Virus record (IMG/VR): IMGVR_UViG_3300045961_000264
Coordinates: 1 to 35,337 of that record
DNA length: 35,337 bases
Strand: one strand, 5' to 3'
DNA from: a virus
Position numbers and translations under genes: made by a program. Shown one piece after another: positions 5,655-13,213 of the stretch (the first letter of the stretch is position 1; each line of letters starts with the position of its first letter). The notes beneath the pieces were generated by a model. The model was not told the DNA's origin and ran no database searches. It saw nothing but the letters and a program-made list of their open reading frames with translations.

Positions 5655-6128
5655 ATGCGCCTCCAGACATGCTACCACGCGCCACCGCATTGGCAGGTCG
5701 TTGCGGGCCTTGTTCTCGGCTTGCTGCTCATCCCACCGATGCAGGTCGAGTACACAGCATGGCGCAACTCGTTGCTAGAAGCTCAGGAACGCGCCAAGCC
5801 CGTTCTGACTGTGAACCCCGTCCTTCTCGAGCGTACCGACACCTACGCAAGATTTCATCTCAAAGGCTACAAACACAAGTATTGTGAATACCTCAGCGTG
5901 ATTGGCTTTCGCGCGCCGGCCGGGCAGCAGGCATCTGATGTTACCTGGGTTGACCGGATTGACGCCCCAAACCGTCAGATCACTCGCCCAGTCGGCCCCT
6001 GGGATGCCGGCGTTTGGCAGCTCGAGCTTAAAGTAGACGACGCTGGCTGGATCGAAATGCGTCATGACTGCAATAGCGTTGTAATTCAATCAGTCCTGGC
6101 GCTGGTAAACCCTGGCGAAATGCCTTGA
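5655..6128 (+). CDS. Membrane-anchored hypothetical protein (157 aa)
   Basis: A single hydrophobic segment (about residues 14-30, VVAGLVLGLLLIPP) follows a short N-terminus. The remaining ~120 residues look like a soluble, beta-rich domain with Cys pairs. It probably inserts in the inner membrane with the domain in the periplasm, or is an uncleaved signal-anchor protein. No family is recognised, and no Shine-Dalgarno is evident before the ATG at 5655. The start is kept because a later one would lose the membrane segment. The TGA overlaps the TTG of the next gene in TTGA. Its place before two small membrane proteins suggests a part in lysis or host takeover, but that is inference. Confidence 0.6.
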   Translation: MRLQTCYHAPPHWQVVAGLVLGLLLIPPMQVEYTAWRNSLLEAQERAKPVLTVNPVLLERTDTYARFHLKGYKHKYCEYLSVIGFRAPAGQQASDVTWVDRIDAPNRQITRPVGPWDAGVWQLELKVDDAGWIEMRHDCNSVVIQSVLALVNPGEMP

Positions 6129-6469
6129 ACTATGCCGAGGATCTCGCGGATGTACGGGCAAAACTGGAAAGTCACCAGCGGCAACTTGTCGAAATGCGTG
6201 CTGCGCTGGTGGCAATGGAAGAACGTGCAGTGTCTGTGATGGAGCACACCGCCAAGAAGGAAGTCGAGTCCATCGTCGGGACTTTGCCAACGCCCGACGA
6301 GGTCGCGCATTTGAAACTGCTCCACCGCTCCTTCATCAGGGCGGAGCAGCGCAAAAGCGAACTGTTTATGCACATGCTTAAGTGGGGTGTCGGCGGCGCA
6401 CTGGCGTTCAGCGTCCTCGCTTTCTGGGAAGGCTTGAAAGCCAAACTTGGACTGGCAAAAGCACCATGA
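6125..6469 (+). CDS. Coiled-coil protein with C-terminal membrane segment (114 aa)
   Basis: Translation appears to start at the TTG at 6125, inside TTGA shared with the upstream stop. The N-terminal ~35 residues (LADVRAKLESHQRQLVEMRAALVAM) form a heptad-type coiled coil. A single hydrophobic segment lies near residues 88-102 (WGVGGALAFSVLAFW), followed by a short basic tail (KAKLGLAKAP). The build is a cytoplasmic helical rod with a C-terminal membrane anchor. It could be a holin-like or lysis-accessory protein; the exact family is not recognised. The downstream ATG overlaps its stop in ATGA, so it is translationally coupled on both sides. Confidence 0.65.
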   Translation: MNYAEDLADVRAKLESHQRQLVEMRAALVAMEERAVSVMEHTAKKEVESIVGTLPTPDEVAHLKLLHRSFIRAEQRKSELFMHMLKWGVGGALAFSVLAFWEGLKAKLGLAKAP

Positions 6470-6768
6470 GCGTTTTCGAGTCACTGCCCAAAGACGTCAG
6501 CGAAACACGCAAGCTGACGTTTGACTTCGTTGGCAAGATGGCCTCGGGCGTGACAATCTCGTCGTCGGCGGCTTCGCAGGCCGTCTACACCGGCGCCACC
6601 TCTACGCTGACGCTCGGAAGCACGTCAAATTCCGGCACACAAGTCACGCTGACTGCCGCAGGCGGGACCGCCGGCGTCGTTTACCAGGTTACCGTCGCAG
6701 CCACCCTGTCCGACGGCCAGATTTTGCGGCAAGCTACCCTTCTCCCCGTCCTCCCTGACGCCCTGTGA
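6466..6768 (+). CDS. Small Ig-like structural protein, fibre-tail-adaptor type (100 aa)
   Basis: The start is the ATG at 6466 within ATGA; the longer frame reaching back to 6382 is only overlap with the previous gene. After SETRKLTFDF comes a beta-sandwich pattern ending GGTAGVVYQVTVAATLSDGQILRQ. This is typical of small phage proteins often annotated as fibre-tail adaptor or tail-fibre-associated Ig-like proteins. It has no cysteine and no membrane segment. It probably belongs to the virion and bridges a fibre or spike to the tail. It sits between two small membrane-protein genes, linked by four-base overlaps, an odd place for a structural protein. Confidence 0.6.
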   Translation: MSVFESLPKDVSETRKLTFDFVGKMASGVTISSSAASQAVYTGATSTLTLGSTSNSGTQVTLTAAGGTAGVVYQVTVAATLSDGQILRQATLLPVLPDAL

Positions 6769-7010
6769 CCACCGCGAAGTCTTTCCCCTTTGACGCTCTT
6801 GGCGGTCGCCGCTGGCTTTCAGCGGTCGGCCTCACAGTCGTCTCGACCTGGCTTGCCCGCACTGGTACTATCTCTGGCGATGCCTGGGTCAACTTCCAGA
6901 CATTTCTTTACGGCATCTTCGCTTTCGCCAACATCGGCCAGCGCGGCATCGAAGCCGCTCGCGATGTGAAGATGCCCTCCAGCGAAGCTCCCCCCGAAGC
7001 CTCCAAGTGA
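6765..7010 (+). CDS. Small membrane protein, holin candidate (81 aa)
   Basis: The start is the GTG at 6765, sharing GTGA with the preceding stop. Two hydrophobic segments are visible (about residues 17-33, LSAVGLTVVSTWLA, and 44-58, FQTFLYGIFAFANIG), with a charged, Pro-rich C-terminal tail. Size, two membrane spans and a hydrophilic tail fit a class II-type holin. No endolysin gene is seen nearby, so the assignment rests on topology alone. Its stop overlaps the GTG of the large terminase gene in GTGA. Small membrane proteins next to terminase genes are common in podoviruses. Confidence 0.55.
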   Translation: MTTAKSFPFDALGGRRWLSAVGLTVVSTWLARTGTISGDAWVNFQTFLYGIFAFANIGQRGIEAARDVKMPSSEAPPEASK

Positions 7011-8497
7011 CCGCCGTCGCCCTCACCCCAGACCTGATCGAGTCGTTCGCCGGCGTCTACTTGTCGCCGATGTACGATTCTCCGGTCCCAACTCCGCAGC
7101 TTCACCGCGACTGCTGGTCGCTGTACTGCGAGCCGGTGACGTATGCAGCAGTTGCGGCACCTCGCGGGCACGCCAAAAGCACTGCCCTCACGCACGATTT
7201 CGGCCTGGCGACCGCCCTCTTCCGCGTTGAAGACTACATCGTGATCGTCTCTGCGACGGAGGACCTCGCAATCCAGCATTTGGGCGACATCGCCACCGAG
7301 CTGCGCGAAAACGAGGACATCCAGCGGGATTTCGCCGTCGATAAGCTTGTCACTGATGCCAAGACCGACATCGTCGTCCGCTTCAAGGACGGCCACGAGT
7401 GCCGCTTCATCGCGAAGGGTTCTGGCCAGAAGATGCGCGGCATCAAATGGCGCGGCAAGCGTCCTGGCCTCATCATCTGTGACGATCTGGAGGAAGATGA
7501 GCAGGTTGAATCGCGGGACCGCCGCACCAAGTTCGGCCGCTGGTTCCGCCGGGCCCTCCTGCCCTGCCTGCGCAAGGGCGGCAAGGTCCGCATGCACGGC
7601 ACGATTCTGCATGAGGAGGCTCTCCTCGCCCGCGTGATCCGCGGTAAGGTCGCTGGCGAATCCGGCGCAGCCCGGAAAAGCTGGAAGACACTCATCTTCC
7701 GGGCCCACCGCTCGTTTGACGACTTCACCCAGATCCTCTGGCCCGAACAGTTCTCCGAAGAGCGCCTCCGGGAAATCCAAAATGAGTTTATATCTGACGG
7801 TGACGCAGCAGGCTATTCTCAGGAGTATCTCAATGATCCTCGAGATAACGCGGAAGCTTATCTTCGTCCGGAAGACTTCGTCGCAATGTCTGAAGCTGAT
7901 CGCCGTGCGGACAAGACGCACTCTGTCGGCTGCGACTTCGCCGTCAGCAAAGCCGACTCCGCCAACCGAACCAGCTTCACTGTCGGTGGACGGACCGTCT
8001 ACAACCGGACATGCATCGTCGATCAGCGAGTCGGCCGGTGGGACACTGCCGAGTGGATCGACGTGATGTTCGAGATCCAGGAACGCTACGATCCCGACAT
8101 CTTCTACGTGGAGGATGGTGTCATTTGGAAAGCGGTTGCCCCGACGATCTACCGCGAGATGCGCCTGCGCGACAAGTGGCTCAACTGCGTGCCTTTGCTC
8201 CCCGTCAAGGACAAGGCCACGCGCGGCAGACCTTATCAAAAGCGGATGCGCGCTGGCGCGGTCGTTTTCGATAAGGATGCCTCCTGGTACCCCGGCTACG
8301 AGGCCGAGAACCTGGCGTTCACAGGCGTCAGCGAGGCGAAGCTCGACGACCAGTTCGACTCGACCGCCACGCTCTTCCTCGGGCTCGACCGGGCGCCGGA
8401 TCTTGAGGACGAAGACTTCGAATCCGACGAAGACCGCGACATGCGCGAGAACGATCCGCGCTTTGGCCAGGGTCGGTCTACAGTGACTGGATATTAG
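7007..8497 (+). CDS. Terminase large subunit
   Basis: This 496-aa protein is the ATP-driven DNA-packaging motor and nuclease that docks on the portal. The N-terminal ATPase has Walker A APRGHAKST (residues 51-59), Walker B LIICDDLEED (155-164) and a downstream MHGTILHE segment that fits the coupling motif. The C-terminal RNase H-like nuclease has candidate acidic residues D311 (GCDFAVS), E370 (YVEDG) and D452 (DDQFDS). The length is normal for the family. It starts with GTG in a GTGA overlap with the holin candidate, so expression is probably tied to the upstream chain. A stem-loop overlapping its TAG stop may end this transcript. The APRGHAKS type of Walker A is shared with several podovirus terminases. 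Confidence 0.92.
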   Translation: MTAVALTPDLIESFAGVYLSPMYDSPVPTPQLHRDCWSLYCEPVTYAAVAAPRGHAKSTALTHDFGLATALFRVEDYIVIVSATEDLAIQHLGDIATELRENEDIQRDFAVDKLVTDAKTDIVVRFKDGHECRFIAKGSGQKMRGIKWRGKRPGLIICDDLEEDEQVESRDRRTKFGRWFRRALLPCLRKGGKVRMHGTILHEEALLARVIRGKVAGESGAARKSWKTLIFRAHRSFDDFTQILWPEQFSEERLREIQNEFISDGDAAGYSQEYLNDPRDNAEAYLRPEDFVAMSEADRRADKTHSVGCDFAVSKADSANRTSFTVGGRTVYNRTCIVDQRVGRWDTAEWIDVMFEIQERYDPDIFYVEDGVIWKAVAPTIYREMRLRDKWLNCVPLLPVKDKATRGRPYQKRMRAGAVVFDKDASWYPGYEAENLAFTGVSEAKLDDQFDSTATLFLGLDRAPDLEDEDFESDEDRDMRENDPRFGQGRSTVTGY

Positions 8498-8530
8498 GCG
8501 CGCAAAATGGCACAATTATCCGCGCCTTTT
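8496..8530 (+). terminator. Possible intrinsic terminator after the large terminase gene
   Basis: AGGCGCG (8496-8502), overlapping the TAG stop, pairs with CGCGCCT (8521-8527) across an 18-base loop and is followed by TTTTGTATTT. The loop is long for a typical terminator. The right arm CGCGCCTTTT (8521-8530) is also a perfect 10-base complement of AAAAGGCGCG at 8621-8630, so an alternative long-range stem would break the terminator. Confidence 0.45.
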
Positions 8531-8736
8531 GTATTTGGCTGTTCGGCGGACGCAGGCGCACAGCCGGCCTTGGCCGGCGCGCCGCGGCCGGCATGCCTTT
8601 TCACCTTCAAGAGCGGTATTAAAAGGCGCGAACAACGAGAGTATCTACTTTCAGGAGTTCGCGAACAAATGACCGCCGGCGCCGGCGGGATCACAGCGAA
8701 AGCTTCGATCACCACGTAACGAGCGTAACTCAGCCA
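8531..8736 (+). promoter_or_regulatory. Structured leader between terminase and portal genes
   Basis: I see no credible gene in this spacer. It contains GCCGGCC-TT-GGCCGGC (near 8562-8577), several further GCCGGC-type inverted repeats, AAAAGGCGCG (8621-8630) complementary to 8521-8530, and GTAAC at 8716-8720 and 8725-8729 just before the portal ATG. An open frame beginning at 8507 has no ribosome-binding site and low-complexity content. No clear promoter is recognised. Confidence 0.4.
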
Positions 8737-10824
8737 ATGCTAAACCTTCTGTCGCCAATCACGCTCACTCCAGCGATCGCCAAGTCGCCCAATCTCACCG
8801 CCGAGTTTGGGCCCGAAGACCTGCGCTCGATCGGCGAGTACGTCTGGCTGGGCTACCAGGAGGACCGCAAGTCCCGCCACACCTGGGAGCAGCGCTCGGC
8901 TGCCGGCATGGATCTGGCGATGCAGGTTGTCCAGGAGAAGACCTTCCCTTGGCCCAATTGCTCGAACGTCGCATTCCCGCTCGTCACGATCGCCGCCCTG
9001 CAGTTCCACGCTCGCGCCTATCCCTCCATCGTCTCAGGCACTGACGTTGTGCGCTGCCGGGCCGCCGGCTTCCAGCCTACCCCGCAGGAGCAGGCGACCG
9101 CCGACGAGGTTGGTCGCTACATGAGCTACCAGGTCCTCGAGGAGGATACCGCCTGGGAAGAGGGCACCGACCGCCTCCTGCTCAACTACTCCATCGTCGG
9201 TTGTGCCTTCAAGAAGTCTTACTACGACGCGCCGGAGATGCACAACGTCTCCGAACTCGTCCTGGCGCAAGATCTGGTCATGGACTACTTTGCCAAGTCG
9301 GTCGAGACTTGCCGCCGGAAGACTCACGTTTTCCCCCTGCATCGCAACGACATCATTGAGGGCTGCCGGGCCGACTCCGCCAAGTATCACGACGTCACCA
9401 AGGAGACCTGGTTCACCGCTCCGGCCCAGCCCATCGCTGACAACATGCCGAAGCGCGATGGCACCAAGCCGCCGCTCAACGCCCCGGCTACCCCCTTCAC
9501 CGCCCTCGAGCAGCATTGCTGGCTCGACCTCGACGGCGACGGCTACGAAGAGCCCTACATCGTCACCATCGAAGCCCAGACCCACACCGTCCTGCGCCTT
9601 GTTGCTAGGTGGGAGCGCGACGAAGACATCTCACGTAACAGGGCTAAACAAATTGTCTCGATCCGCGCGACGGAGTACTTCACCAAGTACGGCTTCATCC
9701 CGGCCCCCGACGGCTCCATCTACGACATGGGCTTTGGAACTCTTCTGGGCCCTCTCAACGAGTCAGTCAGCTCGGCTATCAACCAGCTCATCGATTCTGG
9801 GACAATGGCCATTGGGGCTGGCGGATTCCTGGGGCGTGGCGCCAAGATTCGTGGTGGTGTATATACTTTCGCTCCGTTTGAGTGGAAGCGAGTCGACTCC
9901 ACCGGCGACGACCTCAGCAAGTCTATCTACCCACTTCCTGTGCGGGAACCCTCCCAGGTACTTTTCTCTCTCCTATCCCTTCTGATCGACTACACCAACC
10001 GCATCTCCGGCGCAACCGAGACGATGGTTGGCGAGAACCCCGGCCAAAACACTCCCGCCGAGACCTCTCGCTCGATGGTCGAGCAAGGCATGAAGGTCTA
10101 CGCCGCCATCTTCAAGCGGACGTGGCGTGCCATGAAGGAGGAGTTCCGCAAGCTCTACATCCTCAACGGTTTCTTCGCTCCGGTGCGCTACCGCCATCTG
10201 TTCCTGGGCGATCCGAACCGCATCTGCCCAGCCGCCGACCCCAACATTGTCTCTGACAGCGAGCGCTTCGGCCGTGCTGCCGCAATTGCGCAGCGCGCTG
10301 CCACTGTCCCTGGTTACGATCCAGCGGCCGTCGAGACCAACTTCCTTCGCGCTCTGCGCATCGAGAACCCGCAGCAGTTCTACAAGGGCATCGACCCGAA
10401 CGCTCCGCCTCCCAAGGACCCGCGCGTCCAGGTTGCCGAGATGCGCATGCAGGTCGATATGGCCAAGCTGCAAAACGCCCAACAGGAGTTCGTGGCTACC
10501 CTCATCGAGGACCGCCGCCTCAACCAGGCCGAAATGGTCAAGATGCAAGCCGAGGTCGTTCTTCTCCTCGCGCAAGCCCAAGATGCCGGCGACAATCGCG
10601 AGATTGTTCGCATGCAGACCGCACTCGCGATGATGAAACAGCGCGACGAAGCTATCCGTGGTAAGGTCGACCACCTTCTCAAGCTAATGGAGTTGCAAAG
10701 TGAGCCAGACAGAAAACCCGTTGATTCTGGAGCAGTACAACGACTGGTTAACGCACCCGGTGACGGTGGCGCTGAACCGATACTTGCGCCAGCAGCGGGA
10801 GCTCCTGAAGGAGCAATGGGCTAA
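8737..10824 (+). CDS. Portal protein
   Basis: This 695-aa protein should form the dodecameric ring at the unique vertex through which DNA enters and leaves. The region KTFPWPNCSNVAFPLVTIAA (near residues 70-90) is a recognisable signature of podovirus portals, and the middle part (LNESVSSAINQLIDSGTMA; PAETSRSMVEQGMKV) fits the clip and stem segments. Residues ~565-655 are a long amphipathic helical or coiled-coil segment rich in Met, Gln and Lys. The final ~40 residues are Ala/Pro/Gly-rich and are encoded in DNA that also encodes the start of the next gene. The ribosome-binding site is weak, and the leader before it is highly structured. Confidence 0.88.
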   Translation: MLNLLSPITLTPAIAKSPNLTAEFGPEDLRSIGEYVWLGYQEDRKSRHTWEQRSAAGMDLAMQVVQEKTFPWPNCSNVAFPLVTIAALQFHARAYPSIVSGTDVVRCRAAGFQPTPQEQATADEVGRYMSYQVLEEDTAWEEGTDRLLLNYSIVGCAFKKSYYDAPEMHNVSELVLAQDLVMDYFAKSVETCRRKTHVFPLHRNDIIEGCRADSAKYHDVTKETWFTAPAQPIADNMPKRDGTKPPLNAPATPFTALEQHCWLDLDGDGYEEPYIVTIEAQTHTVLRLVARWERDEDISRNRAKQIVSIRATEYFTKYGFIPAPDGSIYDMGFGTLLGPLNESVSSAINQLIDSGTMAIGAGGFLGRGAKIRGGVYTFAPFEWKRVDSTGDDLSKSIYPLPVREPSQVLFSLLSLLIDYTNRISGATETMVGENPGQNTPAETSRSMVEQGMKVYAAIFKRTWRAMKEEFRKLYILNGFFAPVRYRHLFLGDPNRICPAADPNIVSDSERFGRAAAIAQRAATVPGYDPAAVETNFLRALRIENPQQFYKGIDPNAPPPKDPRVQVAEMRMQVDMAKLQNAQQEFVATLIEDRRLNQAEMVKMQAEVVLLLAQAQDAGDNREIVRMQTALAMMKQRDEAIRGKVDHLLKLMELQSEPDRKPVDSGAVQRLVNAPGDGGAEPILAPAAGAPEGAMG

Positions 10825-10951
10825 CGCCGGCTTCACCGCCGCGTCGTCCGAGCAAACCGCCCTTCTCACAGCCAACGCAGTCGGCCAGTGTGAAGTTCTT
10901 CAAACCCTTATCGACATCGAGCCAGATCAATTCCTCGGAGCAAACGAATGA
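10700..10951 (+). CDS. Small hypothetical protein overlapping the portal gene (83 aa)
   Basis: It starts at the GTG at 10700 with GGAG (10689-10692) 7 bases upstream, which lies inside the portal coding sequence. The first 125 bases overlap the portal gene in another frame. The protein is helical, with an aromatic and charged N-terminal part (EQYNDWLTHPVTVALNRYLRQQ) that resembles small proteins often encoded directly after podovirus portals. No biochemical role is known to me. Its stop overlaps the ATG of the GroES-like gene in ATGA. The good ribosome-binding site and natural amino-acid composition argue that it is real. Confidence 0.7.
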   Translation: MSQTENPLILEQYNDWLTHPVTVALNRYLRQQRELLKEQWANAGFTAASSEQTALLTANAVGQCEVLQTLIDIEPDQFLGANE

Positions 10952-11277
10952 ACCAGCCAATCCAGAATACCAGCGGCGTCTCCCCTCTCGGGCGTGCTGT
11001 CCTCGTCGAGTACTATGAGCCTGAGCGCAAGGAATCCCTCATTTTCATCCCGGAGTCCGTCCGCAAGGGCGAAGTCCTGATGGAGCAGCGCGCGGTGGTT
11101 GTCGAAGTCGGGCCAACTGCCTGGCCTAACGAACCGCCTCGGGCCAAGCCCGGTGACCGCGTGCTGATTGCTGCGTTCACTGGCTACGCCACGAAGGGGC
11201 CGGCCGACGGCCGCCTCTACCGAATCGTCAACGACCAGGACATCTTTGCCCGCATCGACCACGAGGAGAACCGCTGA
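10948..11277 (+). CDS. GroES-like co-chaperonin domain protein
   Basis: This 109-aa protein has the pattern of the GroES/Cpn10 beta-barrel: GRAVLVEYYEPERKES near the N-terminus, a mobile-loop-like stretch (IFIPESVRKGEVLMEQ), AVVVEVGP, KPGDRVLIAAFTG and the closing strand RIVNDQDIFARI. Phage versions such as T4 gp31 work with host GroEL to fold the major capsid protein; here the role is inferred from fold and position. It lies between the portal and scaffold genes, and both neighbours overlap it by one to four bases (ATGA before, TGATG after). GGAG 7 bases upstream supports the start. The length is slightly above bacterial GroES (~97 aa). Confidence 0.75.
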   Translation: MNQPIQNTSGVSPLGRAVLVEYYEPERKESLIFIPESVRKGEVLMEQRAVVVEVGPTAWPNEPPRAKPGDRVLIAAFTGYATKGPADGRLYRIVNDQDIFARIDHEENR

Positions 11278-12113
11278 TGCCCGCTGAAATCGAGCAAGCC
11301 GCCCGCGAGATGGGCTGGCGTCCGCAGGAAGAGTTCCGCGGCGACCTCTCCAAGTGGGTGGACGCCGAGACCTTTGTGTCTCGCGGCGAGAACTTCATCC
11401 CCATCCTTCGCAAGGACCGCGAGGAACTTCGTGCCGAGAACGCTGACATCAAGCGCTCCTTGGCCGAGACTCGCACTCTGCTGGAGACCTCCCAAGCGGC
11501 TATCGAGGAACTCAAAAAGTTCCACTCGGAGGACACCGCGCGACAGGTCGAGCGCGCTCGCAAGGCCCTTGTCCAACAGCTGAAGGAAGCTCGCGAAGCC
11601 GGCGACGTGGACAGCGAGGTGAAGATCCAGGACGAGCTGGCGGAGATTCGGACGGCGCAAGCAGCCCCGGAGACAATCCCCGTGGCGAAGCCCGCCGCAC
11701 CGCCGCCTCCCGCGCTCGACCCCGACCTCGTGGCGTGGCAGAAGGACAACACCTGGTTCGCCGAGAAGCCCCGCCTCCGTGGCTTGGCTTTGGGCATCGC
11801 CGAAGAGCTTCGTGCCTCTGAGCCCAAGCTCGTCGGCAAGGCCTTCTACGAGCGGATTACCGAGGAAATGCAGGAATACCTTGATCCGGCACCGGCCCAG
11901 CGCCCTGCCAACAAGGTAGGCGGTGGCCGTGGCTCTCCTTCCAACGGAGCCGCCGGCGCGCGCGAGCGCACCTACACCGACCTCCCGGCCGAGGCCAAAG
12001 CGGCTTGCGCCGAGTGGTCACGCAAGCTTGTCGGCCCCGGAAAGGCTTACAAGGATGAGGCTTCCTGGCAGGCCTACTACGCAACCCAGTACTTCTCCGG
12101 AGAAGCCGCATGA
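11277..12113 (+). CDS. Head scaffolding protein
   Basis: This 278-aa protein is highly charged. Residues ~48-130 form a long coiled coil (KDREELRAENADIKRSLAET and onward). A Pro/Ala linker follows (PVAKPAAPPPPAL), then a helical segment and a basic, flexible C-terminal part. Scaffolds guide procapsid assembly inside the shell and usually have this helical, low-complexity make-up with a basic capsid-binding end. The position, between portal/GroES-like and decoration/major capsid genes, is the standard one. GAGGAG lies about 8 bases before the ATG, which overlaps the preceding TGA. No protease is encoded nearby, so scaffold is likely released intact, as in P22. Confidence 0.75.
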   Translation: MPAEIEQAAREMGWRPQEEFRGDLSKWVDAETFVSRGENFIPILRKDREELRAENADIKRSLAETRTLLETSQAAIEELKKFHSEDTARQVERARKALVQQLKEAREAGDVDSEVKIQDELAEIRTAQAAPETIPVAKPAAPPPPALDPDLVAWQKDNTWFAEKPRLRGLALGIAEELRASEPKLVGKAFYERITEEMQEYLDPAPAQRPANKVGGGRGSPSNGAAGARERTYTDLPAEAKAACAEWSRKLVGPGKAYKDEASWQAYYATQYFSGEAA

Positions 12114-12607
12114 CCACCCCTGAGCAAATCAACAAAGTCAACCCAGCCAATGCACCTGAAAAGGCGCCTGCCAAGCGCACCCCGATGGCACTTCCTACCC
12201 TGAAGCTCGCCATGCCGGAAATCCCCGGCCATGTCTGCCACTGGTTCCGCGGCAACCCGCAGCGCATCCAGCAGGCTCTGCAGGCCGGCTACACCTTCGT
12301 TACGCGGGACGAGGTCCAAGTGAACTCGTATGGCTTGGCCAACGACTACAACGGGGACGGCAACACCGACCTCGGGTCGCGGGTCAGCCAGTCCGCTGGC
12401 GAAGGCGAAGGAACAGGCGCGCTCCTGTACCTGATGAAGATCAAGAAAGAGTTGTGGGACGAAGACGAACTCGGCGTTGCCGAGCGTCACGAGCAAATCG
12501 CTGCTCAACTGCGCGGCGACAAAGGTTTCTCCAAGGGCGGCGACGACACCAGTCATCGTTACTCCCGCGGAGAGAATCGCAATATGTTCACACCCAGGAG
12601 GTCTTAA
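12110..12607 (+). CDS. Hypothetical head-module protein (165 aa)
   Basis: The N-terminal 30 residues are Pro/Ala/Lys-rich and probably disordered. The core has LAMPEIPGHVCHWFRGNPQRIQ followed by QALQAGYTFVTRDEV and a helical C-terminal half, ending in a basic tail. The pattern of a short peptide describing a residue-to-ligand contact (HVCHWF...AGYTFV) recurs in proteins of unknown role beside capsid genes of many phages. It overlaps the scaffold stop in ATGA and is followed after a strong AGGAGG by the decoration-type gene. It is likely a minor head component or assembly factor; no more precise claim is justified. Confidence 0.6.
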   Translation: MTTPEQINKVNPANAPEKAPAKRTPMALPTLKLAMPEIPGHVCHWFRGNPQRIQQALQAGYTFVTRDEVQVNSYGLANDYNGDGNTDLGSRVSQSAGEGEGTGALLYLMKIKKELWDEDELGVAERHEQIAAQLRGDKGFSKGGDDTSHRYSRGENRNMFTPRRS

Positions 12608-13204
12608 ATGGCCAACGCAAATACCCCATTCGGCCTAGCGCCGGTGGAGTACCTTGGTGGCGCGCAGTGGAACGGCAAGGCGCGTCGCTACTACATCCCA
12701 TCGACTGACGGCAACGCCTTCGCCATCGGTGATCCGGTCGTTCTGGCCGGTGACGCCGACAGCAATGGTGTCGCCTCCATCACGCTGGCCACCGCCGGCT
12801 CGGCATTCCTCGGTTGCATCGTCGGCATGGGCGGCATGGCCTACGGCGGCCCGTCGGTCGATCCGACCAATCTGAACACGACGGTGATCCCGGCGACCAA
12901 GACGAAGGCGTACTACGTCCTCGTCGCGGACGATCCGAACATCATCTTCGAAGTCCAGGAAATCGGCACCGGCACCGCACTCACCTCCGCCGCTGTCGGT
13001 CTCAACTGCAACTTGGTTGCCGCCGCCAACAGTGGCTACCTGTCCGGTTGGGTGCTCGACAATACCACCGAAGCTTCAACCAGCACGCTCGACGTGAAGT
13101 TGCTCGGCCTCAAGCAAGTCCCCGGCAACGCCTTCGGCGCCTATGCCAAGTGGCTTGTGCTCATCAACAACCACGTCTACCGCGGTGGCGTGACCGGCAA
13201 GTAA
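12608..13204 (+). CDS. Capsid decoration/cement-type protein, paralogous to the tailspike N-domain
   Basis: This 198-aa beta-rich protein is encoded 9 bases before the major capsid gene with a strong AGGAGG (12596-12601), indicating high expression. In phages such as Bordetella BPP-1 a cement protein precedes the major capsid gene, so a shell-stabilising role on the outer capsid surface is likely, though not shown. Key segments are PFGL (7-10), NAFAIGDPV (36-44), CIVGMGG (70-76), VIPATKTKAYYVLVADDP (93-110) and NLVAA (135-139). The same series in the same order forms residues 1-~175 of the tailspike at 3153. The two therefore share a fold and possibly a docking site on the virion. Confidence 0.7.
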   Translation: MANANTPFGLAPVEYLGGAQWNGKARRYYIPSTDGNAFAIGDPVVLAGDADSNGVASITLATAGSAFLGCIVGMGGMAYGGPSVDPTNLNTTVIPATKTKAYYVLVADDPNIIFEVQEIGTGTALTSAAVGLNCNLVAAANSGYLSGWVLDNTTEASTSTLDVKLLGLKQVPGNAFGAYAKWLVLINNHVYRGGVTGK

Positions 13205-13213
13205 GGAGCAATC

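Noticed and set aside
6908-8515. Long open frame of 535 codons on the minus strand opposite the large terminase
   Set aside because: It is a mirror effect of GC-rich codon use. The + strand frame has clear terminase motifs, and the minus frame has no domain, ribosome-binding site or matching neighbours.
8507-8719. Possible 70-aa protein between terminase and portal genes
   Set aside because: It has no ribosome-binding site, begins within a hairpin loop and is composed of palindromic GC-rich DNA. Structured RNA is a better explanation.
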